Shown here piece by piece: positions 43,933-52,830 of a stretch of 64,000 bases of DNA. The position numbers and the translations under genes are program-made. Under the pieces are notes generated by a model, which did no database searches, was not told where the DNA came from, and saw only the letters and a program-made list of their open reading frames with translations. The stretch covers positions 1,612,001 through 1,676,000 of the forward strand of contig OY730170.1 in assembly GCA_963422465.1 (NCBI GenBank). The letters run 5' to 3'. The first letter of the stretch is position 1. Each line of letters begins with the position of its first letter. The stretch is from Lichina pygmaea (Eukaryota; Ascomycota; Lichinomycetes; Lichinales; Lichinaceae).

Positions 43933-44787
43933 GGTTGAGACGATTACCGGTGCTGGCTGGCGACGATGTCGGAGTTATTGTCTGAAAGGCAATATAGACA
44001 GGCATCAGAAATAGTAAGATCAGGATACTTGAAAACACTCGTACCTTGACAGTTAAGTACAGTGTCACGACGTAAGTCTGCGTACACCAGTACAGGCTGT
44101 TAGCTGCTACTTTCATAAGTAATACGACTAGATTGAGAGGTTACGCCAGTAGCAAAAAGCAGCTATGTATTGATTTTCCAGAGCAGCCCGAGGTAGATTT
44201 TGTACGGAGGTGTACGCAGACTTTTGTCCCGTCACTGTACGTACGTATGTACATACGTACGTATTACCGTATCACTTTCAAGACGTCCAGGCAATTACCG
44301 TAGCCGTGTGGCTTGGTCTAAAGTTTTTCCTTCCTTCGCAAACAATCACGTGAATCATTCCAGCGGCACATTGGGCGGGACCTCAAGAAGCCGTCTCTAC
44401 TAGAGACATACGTAAGTACAGTATGTTACCATAACGCTTAGAATAGCTTCAGTCCTTGGGAGTACTTCATAGTTAGCATTACAACGAACATGCGAGGGTG
44501 CTGAACTCGCAAACAGTCACAAGAAACCTTGCGAACCAAAGATGTTCCTACTAGGACACCTTTCTTCGTCCTGGCAATAACGTCGAGGTAGCGGCGTGAT
44601 CCGCTGGCCTTCCAGGACCATTCAATTATGGAATTCTGGGCTTTCGGCCATAGTTTCCGCTGGTCTAGTCAAGTGGCAGGCAGCTGTTAGCCAAGAGCAC
44701 GTCGAGGTACCGAGAGTGGACATATACGGTACGATACGGTATGGGTTAGCTTTGAAGGGTCAATAAGGCTGCAGATTGACCGTGACT
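43933..44787. other. Intergenic DNA with MITE copy A
   Basis: Apart from the MITE there is a GTACGTAC-type palindromic tract directly after it (44237-44262). No gene seen; the left-hand remains of the neighbouring pseudogene may extend here. Confidence 0.5.
44060..44237 (+). mobile_element. MITE family 1, copy A (complete, TA-flanked)
   Basis: 178 bases with terminal inverted repeats of 29 bases, 24 identical. The outer ends read CAGTGTCACGAC and (reversed) CAGTGACGGGAC; the inner part AAGTCTGCGTACACC is identical at both ends. A TA dinucleotide flanks each side (44058-44059, 44238-44239). It has no coding capacity. TA duplication and CAGTG ends fit a Tc1/mariner-pogo (Fot1-like) non-autonomous element. 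Other copies are at 12631-12809 and 52107-52274. Confidence 0.85.
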
Positions 44788-46969
44788 TACTGCCATCTGT
44801 TTTGTCCAAGCATCGAAAGCCAGGGTGCCAACCTGTGCTTCCGAGCCGACACTGGCTGATGACACGTTATGGCTTTCAAACAGAACAGCATATTTGTCCT
44901 TCTCGGACGTCACGGGACAGGTATCATTCTAGTCTGTGCATATCGATAGAGAGATTATTAGCGCTCGGTTCGAATTGTTCTCATCAGCTACTTGATGCTT
45001 CCTCCTGAACTCGCTCACCATTGGTATTGGTATTGGTATTGGTATTCCTACCTCATTCAAGTACTAGAGATCTAGACTATGCTGGGTCGACTATGAAAGA
45101 TCAGGTAAGGGAAACCCTAGAGTACCCGCTCACCATAGTTCATGCGGAAATACCCATTGATATCAGGCACTTTCCATGACAGGAAGGTGTTTACTTCCAC
45201 TCCGTCACCGATTTCAATACCAAACTTGAGCTTCAACCTTACCGTAGCCCAGCAGCGAGACCAATGGACCGAGAAATAGCATTTAGACGGGCCACCTTAT
45301 GGAGCTCAAGCCTGCCCAGACTGGACTCCCGGCTTTGATCCTGGTCAAGCGCGTCCCAGACAATCCGCATCGGCTCGTGCAGTCTCAGAGTCGCACCAGC
45401 GGTGACATTGATAGCATTTCTGCTTGAACCAGCCACGTATAGCTCCACGAAGTAGGTGGCACCCAGATTGAAGAGCTTAGGCACCACATAGCCGACCTCT
45501 AGGATACGTCCAACGAACGGTCCCCTCGCGAACCTCCTGTCCTTGATGGCGTTGCGCACCATCTCCCCTACCGTCGGCTTCAGCTTCTCTTTTTCATTCG
45601 TTTCCGCAGTCTCCGATGCTACAGATTTCTAGTGAAAGACAGCACATCGCAGCATCGCCTCAAAGATTATTGATGCAGTGAGGTTAGACACCGAAGCTTC
45701 GAGCGCCCAGAACTTCGGTTTAAAGTCATCCATCTGGTCTAATCCCGGGTCAGCCAAAGATCCTAACAAGGTCATGATACTAACAAAAATCAAGGAATGA
45801 TGAGCGGCGCCGTTACTGACCGACCACCTGCCCGCTAGATGAAAGTTTCCCCAGACATAACAGTCGACGCAGCTCAAATGCCAACGTTCCAGACTACTCT
45901 TGTCAGCATGCCGATGAGCATGCAAAGACAGGAGGGGTAGCGTACTAAACAGGATCCGGGAGAATAATCCGTTTTGTGCCATGTGCACCGGCCTTCACCT
46001 CGAAGTCAATGGTCTTGTTTCGATCCACGTCGCCCGCATCAAATGCCCAGTGGAATCCCTGCTCGGCCGCCGAGCCTACTTTTCGCAGCAAGTCATCAAT
46101 CATGTTGCGGCGGCGCGTCGATCGATGATGATGCCCTATTTTCTGGACCATGCCGAGGTGGAGGTCATGTGTGTCAGAGACTTCCTGCCACATAATCGGC
46201 GAGGCAGCCAGCTCCGTCGTCAAGGAAGCCTCTACCTGGCGGACGTCTGAGATGCCACATCTTTCTGGTTACAATCTGCAGCCGAAGATCCGCCCTCCAA
46301 CACAGCACGACCACTGCGAAAGCGATGATGTAACTCATGGCCCAGAAAATGGAGGACAGCACAAGGAACGGCCTCGAATGCAGCCAGCTGGGTAAGAAAG
46401 CAACTTACGCGTATGCCTGGCGCTGCTGGTCTGGACCGCAGCCTTCATGATTGGCGATCGTGATGAATTCGTTCTGCGCCGCCTCCTTGATCTATGACCA
46501 CGTCTTCACAGCATAGTCCGGCGCCGCTGGCGACTTGAGGGTAAGAGACATGGTGCCATCGGCACCGTGGCAATCGATTGCCGAGATTAGACCGTCGAAG
46601 ACTTCCATGGAGACCACCTGCGGATCATTGGGGGACGACAGAACCATACTGGCAAGATGAAGATGGCCATGCTCTAGGCTCCACCAAAAGGGTTGTTGGT
46701 CGGTCTGCCGATGGAGGAATGATACCCGAGGAAGGGGTCACCCACCACCCATCGAGCCAAAAAATAGCTGTCTTATCTGAAGAAGATAATCGCGAGAGGT
46801 CCTGCTCATGGCGGTTGTCCAATATTCCCCCAGTAGCCCGCTCGAGCTCTGTGGTCCTTAGCGGATGTAGAACAAGACCGTCACCGGCAGATGACGACTT
46901 CGCCAACATCTTGGCCTGTAGCAAGACAAAGGTCGCAATCACCACCTGGACAAGCGATAGTGGGAACAT
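44788..46969 (-). pseudogene. Decayed DUF7029/DUF7223-like secreted protein gene
   Basis: Pieces in minus-strand order match the layout of a fungal secreted-protein family with DUF7029 and DUF7223 domains. First a signal-like MFPLSLVQVVIATFVLLQA (46969). Then PQVVSMEVFDGLISAIDC with MSLTLKSPAAPDYAVKTWS and, after an in-frame TAG, FITIANHEGCGPDQQRQAY. Later come LSCVDCYVWGNFHLAGRWSV, KPKFWALEASVSNLTASIIF, VPKLFNLGATYFVELYVAG, KLKFGIEIGDGVEVNTFLSW and finally DTCPVTSEKDKYAVLFESH. The frame changes repeatedly, a 105-base LINE fragment sits in the coding part (45022-45126), and the TAG lies where TGG would be expected. Some frame changes may be introns. The family assignment is from memory of the motif pattern; the gene being broken is well supported. 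Confidence 0.65.
45022..45126 (-). mobile_element. Short 3' fragment of the same LINE family, with target-site duplication
   Basis: Read on the minus strand, this 105-base insert matches the last 93 or so bases of the LINE at 20273-21334 (CTAGGGTTT, GACCCAGCATAGTCTAGAT, GTAGGAATACCAAT). Its tail is a tandem ATACCA repeat rather than ATTACCA. The 10-base CGCTCACCAT is present at both sides (45012-45021, 45127-45136), a clear target-site duplication. It is an extreme 5' truncation made by target-primed reverse transcription inside a host gene. Confidence 0.88.
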
Positions 46970-48507
46970 TTCTGTTCACCGAGGGCCGGAAAATTGTCTG
47001 GCGGCCAAGGTAGGTGTCACCGATGAGACTACGTCATCGCTATGACGAGAACCGCATCGGGAAGAGTTTATTGCATGTAGGTAGGCGGACGAGACCCCCG
47101 AATTTGAGAGATCCATATCCGCGGTGAGAAGCGGTGACGATTAAAAAAGTGGGCCACCCATATAGAGTTGGATTTGATCCTCTCCTTTAGTGAGTTCATC
47201 TGACAACGAGCAGAAATCTAGATATCCCTAGTTCACACAATCTTTCTTTGGCAGGCGCTGCTTCCCAGACAAAAGCAGAAGCTTCTGTCTCGATTGATAA
47301 TCTACACATATCGTAGCATTGTCAGACTTTGTGGACCGGCGCCCTCCCTGATCACATTTCTTTAGTTGAGCTTCGGCTCCAGATCCGACCAAGGGGCAGG
47401 GGAGTCTGTTCGGAAGGGGGAGAAAAGGCCAGGCTTGACAGACGCTGGCAGTGACGCGATTAATGAAACTGTTTTCATTCCCAGGGGAAACACGCAAGCT
47501 TCGGAGACGAGTTGTGGTTGATTTAGCGATTTTGTATAGGGCCTGTATGCTGTTCGAGAGACTTGCAATACTGAAACTTTCTGACTTTGATTGGACCCAA
47601 AGGCTCCAAAGGTTTCCAAAGATCAAAGGATGCAGGAGCTGCAACAGGAGTGAAAGAGTAACGTCTAGGAGGATCACAGTACAGTATCCAAGCCTTACTA
47701 CTAGACGATAAGTAGTAGAACAAATATAAAGGAGCAAGATGTTCTCATTGCTGAGTCCAAGTAAATGAAGGATAGCAATCAGAATCATGAAATCAGCAGG
47801 CTATAGCCATGTATGAAAGTCTGGTATGTTCAAACTTAGAAACGATTTTGCTGCCTGTGACGCGGGGCGTTGCGCTATCCCATACGGTATGATCCAGAAG
47901 GTCCAGGGGCATAAGTTTGATTGGATGGAGCTAGACTGCTATGCAGTACGGTACATACGTACGTACTGTACCCATACGTACGTACCGGTACTGTACATAG
48001 CTCACTGGTCCTATCTTTCTAGACGGGTTGCGCTCCAGAGGTAGAATCTTGTTGCTGGAATCAGCAACTCTGAAAAACGTTTCGAGGAAGGAACGCTCAT
48101 GCGGCCGGCGTTAGCGATCAGGCTCCACAAAGCACGTACAGTACGTCCCGTACGTCCCGTACGAGTGAGCGAGGTTGGGGCTGGTTGGCGCCGATGTAAA
48201 CTACTACCCATAGTCATCATACTGTAGCTTATAAATACCAAGCGCCCGTGGCGCCATTGAAGTCGTCGCACAGCGAAAGCGTCGCCTAACGCTGGGCGAC
48301 CTTTCACCTCTTCGATAGCGTCCCACGGCGTCATAGCCGACCAGACTAAATACGGAAGAGTATTTGCACGTGCGTGCAGTGACTACGGTCCCGCCCAACT
48401 GCTATGAGTGCACCAAATTCTCTCCGTCTGAGGGTCATGAATGGTTCTCCTGCTGTCAGTCGTCCAGCTTTGCGACGTCTGACCAGACCCTGTGGTCGAT
48501 CCCCCAG
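46970..48507. other. Intergenic DNA, no gene seen
   Basis: About 1.5 kb. Contains GTACGTAC tracts at about 47953-47993 and 48136-48162 close to the Ctk2 gene. Minus-strand frames around 47228-47788 are compositionally odd and lack motifs. Confidence 0.5.
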
Positions 48508-49950
48508 ATGGCGGTGGGAGACACAGTCACGAGTCCAGCGAGCAGTTTCAACCTTCCAGGACCGCGCACGTCACATATACAGGTGGCGAAGCCCTTTGTT
48601 TTCGAGCAGCAGATCCAAGACTGCTTGGGCTCGGCCAGCGTCACTCAGGCCAAGGACGACAGTATCCGGCTACAGGGAGTCGCGTGGATTGATAGCGTTC
48701 GAAAGTCTCTGCAGCTGTAAGTCGTCCGTGGTAAGCTCACACGGGACTGTTTACTGATTCCTCGTCAGCCCAGTCCGCACCTTTGACACGGCGGTGGTGT
48801 ACTACCACAAATTCCGCCTGGCGCATCCAGACAACGAGTATATCTATACTGTAGGCGATTTCTCCCGAGTCTGCCGATCGACCACTCACGGTCGAGCAGG
48901 ATGCGGCCGCAGCGGCCCTCTTTACGGCATGCAAAATCGAAGACACCCTGAAGAAATCCAAGGACGTCTTATGTGCGGCGTATAACCTGAAGCTGCCTCC
49001 GACGGATCACCTCAGCTCTGATGATCCGGTAAGAAGAATATCGTCTGGCTCCTCGAACGTGTCCAGCGTCATCGTCAAGTCAAAGAACCTCGAAGGCTGA
49101 TCTGGCCACTAGATTTTCGAGTCCCCTTCCAAGACCATCATTGGCCTTGAACGTCTTATGCTCGAGGCTTCTGGGTTCGACTTCCGGGTCCGACACCCGC
49201 AGACGCTGCTGGTTAAGCTGGCTCGATACCACAATGCAGATCGCCATACCGTTAGCAAGACGGCCTACGATATCTCCATTGACATGTATCGAACATACAT
49301 CCCGCTGAAGCAATCGAGCTTTACGATGGCTATTTCGTGCTTGGAGCTTGCCGCCAGGATGCACAATGTCGAACCCCGGGATTTGTTTGGGCCAGATGGA
49401 GTGGATTATCGGAAGTGGAGCTCGAGCCGTGAGGAGGTCATGGGTGGGTTGCCGACGCCCGGTCTCGAACTTTTGATCTTGCCATATCGGCCCGTCTGAA
49501 TGCATTCACTAACGTGAACGCGTCTTAGAAACGCTCCTCGACCTGCTCGATTTATACATCCACCAGAGACCTTTGACCTCCGTAGGCCCGCGGCATCCTA
49601 TCAACGTCTTCCTCAATGTCCGGATAGCTCTGAACCATGAATCGTCGGACCGAAATTATCCGCGCTACACGGAATGGACCGAGAAGCGGAAACACCTGAT
49701 CAACGGGGTTTCCTCGCACTCTGGCTACCGCGGCACCAACGCGTCCCCCAAGAGCCGTCGGACGACAGATGATAAATCCTCGCCGGCATCCAAGTCACCG
49801 AGCTCGATCACGGGAGTCCGTTCCAGACCAGGGGACCGCGGCCGCGACGGGACAGTCCGCTTCATGCTGGAGCCGGACCGTGCCGCGAAGGAAAAGTCAA
49901 TCGTGTCGGAGTACACTAAACTAGAAGAGTACGAGGGGGAAGCCGAGTAG
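48508..49950 (+). CDS. CTK2: Cyclin of the CTD kinase complex (Ctk2)
   Basis: Cyclin partner of the kinase Ctk1 that phosphorylates the RNA polymerase II C-terminal repeat (Ser2). Exons: 48508-48716, 48769-48850, 48900-49028, 49113-49443, 49529-49950, giving 390 residues; introns of 49-85 bases, the last with a CTAAC branch site. Opening conserved block QVAKPFVFEQQIQDCLGSAS, then DDSIRLQGVAWIDSVRKSLQ, VRTFDTAVVYYHKFRLAH, DAAAAALFTACKIEDTLKKS, AYNLKLPPTDHLSSDDPIFE, ERLMLEASGFDFRVRHPQ, all typical of Ctk2 rather than cyclin H. The last exon is a basic, Ser-rich tail. The start is uncertain: ATG 48508 is in frame, while ATG 48404 would need an extra intron. The 3' end converges on Cds1. Confidence 0.9.
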
Positions 49951-50080
49951 TGGATGCCATGGAAAGCTTGCCAAAAGCGGTCTCGCTGACCAGGTCACGG
50001 AATGCTAGGGCACGAGAATGATGGAAAGAAATGTAAGGAGATCATCATGCTCATCGTTCGAGAAATGGTCAGCGTCAACG

Positions 50081-51508
50081 TCACCTTTTTCTCATCTGGC
50101 TGTTGACACATTCGAGCACCTGGAAGGCATTGTAAGCTGAGCGAAGACACAACGGTGCGGAGCTGGCGGCGCTACCTTGTCGGACACGACGCCCTGATTG
50201 TACAGATACTTGCTCAGGCCGCGCACGACCTCGATCTGCTCCTCGGAGGTCAACCCATTGATGGCCCTCTCGATGACGCTGCCGACCGAGGCCCTGTTCA
50301 CGGCGATGAAGCTCTGGAAGTACATGAAGGCGAAGAGACCCATGATGAACTGGCAGTCCATGCGATCCGTGATCCCACCGTGACCTGGGATCGATTCCCC
50401 GAAATCCTTGATGTTGAAGGTTCGCTTGAGGCCAGAGGCGAAGAAGCCGCCAAAGGGTGCGATGAGCGAGGCAAACGTGGCGAAGATCAGGATGTGGAAT
50501 TGCATCGGCGCGAAGGTCACGGTGCGGAACAGGGGAAGCCACGACGGGAGATGATACGTCTGCGGCACAAAGGCCGGATTCGGTGTGCACTCGAGGCCAG
50601 TCCAGATGTTCGCGCCGAGATCCTATTCTGCCCTTCAGTCTGTAGCCCACAGCTTGGGCCATGCCGTGAGAGAGTCGGACTCACGGTCACCGGACAGATG
50701 AAGTATTTATATCGCATCAAGATATTAGTAAAGAACAGACCGAAGATGACGGTCATGATCCAAGCCCCGACGAAGCCCTCGACGGTCTTTTTGGGAGACA
50801 ACTTGATGAGCTGGGTCCTTCCAAAGGTGATTCCGCAGATGTAGGCGAAGATGTCGTTCGTGATGACCAACGAGACCGGCAGGAACAACCAGATCATCCC
50901 CTCGAAGATGTTGTTCATGATGAAGTGCGCTTGCACAACAATCAGATACAGCGCCATATGGGTCCAAGCAAACTGGGTGAACTGGAATCGATAGTGTCCT
51001 TTCTGGAGGGAGGCGACGAAGAGGACAAAGCCTAGGAGGTATCGCATAATTAGTTGACCGATCTGGTGGTACGCATCACCTGGGGAAGAACCAGGACGAA
51101 CCCATGATGTACAGTGTAAAGCTGATGAACCGATGGTGCGTCGCAAGCGGAGAGAAGACCCTGTCCACCAGAAGGATATGCTTGAAGTAGTAGATCACGC
51201 TCTCGCCGTAGAGGAAGTACATGGTCGAGGCCAAGAAGTACCAGTTCAGACTCTTCGTGAAGCGCAGTCTCCGGGCCCGGCTGGGCACGTTGGCGATGGC
51301 GATAACCTCCTTGAAGGACACGATCTGGACCGCGGTGACGAGGGCGATGAGGTAGATGTGTCCGGCGAACATGGCGGCGAAGAAGAGCGCGATCATGAGG
51401 AAAGTCCAGATGGTGCGGGTGATGAAGGTCTGCTTCTTCTTCTCGTACTCGTTCTCTACCGCCGGTGGTTTTTTAGTCGCATGCGACTCGAGCTTGCCGT
51501 TTCGTGTA

Positions 51509-51545
<37 letters not shown>

Positions 51546-51663
51546 GGGTTGGGCTGCTCGGCTCCGAGTTGCCTTCGCTGAGCTCTGACAAGCTGCCTCG
51601 CCGACCATTGTTGTTGGCGCCCTGGCTCGCCGGGCGACGCGATCCTCGGTTGCCCCTGGCCAT
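50081..51663 (-). CDS. CDS1: Phosphatidate cytidylyltransferase (CDP-diacylglycerol synthase)
   Basis: ER membrane enzyme making CDP-diacylglycerol from phosphatidate and CTP, precursor of phosphatidylinositol and cardiolipin. Exons 51663-51102, 51031-50685, 50622-50176, 50119-50081, giving 464 residues, close to yeast Cds1. A basic N-terminal tail with a poly-Thr run is followed by TFITRTIWTFLMIALFFAAM and further membrane helices; GHYRFQFTQFAWTHMAL and VITNDIFAYICGITFGRTQL, KLSPKKTVEGFVGAW are family blocks. The signature SGLKRTFNIKDFGESIPGHG followed by GITDRMD (about residues 366-392) is intact. The last exon encodes only 12 residues (VLECVNSQMRKR). The stop lies 130 bases from the Ctk2 stop, in converging orientation. 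Confidence 0.95.
51506..51546. repeat. (GTC)n trinucleotide run in CDS1
   Basis: About 12-13 GTC units, read on the minus strand as a poly-threonine stretch in the cytoplasmic N-terminal tail of Cds1. Confidence 0.85.
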
Positions 51664-52029
51664 TGTTGGAAACGCACGGCGGCGAGCAATTGCAGACTCG
51701 AGCGTGCCTCAGCCAAATGCCTCGACGATCGAGGGACAGCAGCGGCCTCGAGCCGCGAAGCGAGGGGAGGGCGGTGCGGGTCTTTGGCGATGGGGTTCAG
51801 CAGTTGGAGTCCATACACATCTGTACCCGTGACTCTCTTGAAGACGAACAGGCTCGGACGCGTGGCCTGGACTAGCAATAAACAGTCGCGATTTGTTGTA
51901 GGTAGACGACGATGTCACCCGGCTTTGACGGGAGAGAAACTCTGCATGTGATGCGCTGCCTTAAACTTCGATCCCGAAACTTTGGACCGTACCATGTGGT
52001 ATTAGTCAGCCGTCTGTCAGCATTGTTTT
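51664..52029. other. CDS1 upstream region
   Basis: Upstream DNA of the minus-strand CDS1 gene; no additional gene recognised. Confidence 0.5.
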
Positions 52030-52615
52030 CGGACAATCACTGCCATGCCCCGCATTTGCTTGCTCTGGTGCGCCCCTCCTACTTCGGTGCCCCCCTCGCT
52101 TAGATACAGTGTCACGACATAAGTCTGCGTACACCAGTACAAGCTGTCAGCTGCCACTTTCATAAGTAATACGACTAGATTCAGAGGTTACGCCAGTGGC
52201 AAAAAGCAGCTATGTATTGATTCTCCAGAGTAGCCCAAGGTAGATTTTGTATAGAGGTGTACGCAGACTTTTGTGGCATAAAATGAAGCTACTGTAGGTA
52301 TCTCTCGAAGCCGAGCAGCCCGCAAGTATCATAAGTTTTGTCAACACCACACAGTGAGTAATTTTCAGTCTTGAATTTTTAGAAGCTACTTAAGATGCTT
52401 CAGTCTACAGTAGTCTACTTAGACCTTAGTTATGATGCCAGATGTCGCTTTTTGGGGGGGAATAGAGACTCCGATAGCTGTGCGACCATATCAGTCGGGG
52501 GCTGATGCTCCTAAATTTTAGTAGTACCCGTGCAGTGCCGTGCCACCGAGGGGGGGGGGGGGGGGGGGGTACCGAAGTGTCCCCCCAGTGGCACGGGTAC
52601 GGCAGTAATTGTCCG
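52030..52615. mobile_element. Inverted-repeat DNA element, family 2, copy 2 (with nested MITE)
   Basis: Ends are inverted: CGGACAATCACTGCCATGCC on the left and, reversed, CGGACAATTACTGCCGTACC on the right. The left arm continues to TACTTCGGTGCCCCCCTCGC as in copy 1 (664-1157), and the interior (about 52320-52520) aligns with copy 1's. A MITE of family 1 is inserted at 52107, so this copy is older than that insertion. A run of about 20 G occurs at 52550-52569. No coding capacity. Confidence 0.72.
52107..52274 (+). mobile_element. MITE family 1, copy B (right end lost)
   Basis: About 168 bases closely matching copy A, starting CAGTGTCACGAC after a TA and ending at GTACGCAGACTTTTGT. The outer dozen bases of the right inverted repeat and its flanking TA are missing, so the element or its junction has been trimmed. 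It is inserted in the left arm of the family 2 element. Confidence 0.8.
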
Positions 52616-52830
52616 CAGATCTTTTGATTTGGAAGTTCTCGGCGAGCATGGATCGTGTAAAGCTGCCGTCTTACTCTCAGCCCTGTTACGGCATGGCGGA
52701 CTAGATACTTACAGTACGCAGGAGACCGTGGACGACGGTGGTAGGCGAATCGGCACCATGCCAAAGGATATCGACTGCGCCCCGCAGCGTATTATCACGA
52801 CGATGCTGATTTACGGCCACAGACAGTCTC

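Noticed and set aside
44965-44980. GGTTCGAATTG resembling a tRNA B box
   Set aside because: The box lacks the CC end, and no A box or acceptor stem can be folded around it. I saw no tRNA or rRNA gene elsewhere either.
47228-47788. 186-codon minus-strand frame with a hydrophobic start
   Set aside because: No motif, repetitive Leu/Ser composition, and overlapping frames on both strands of equal quality.
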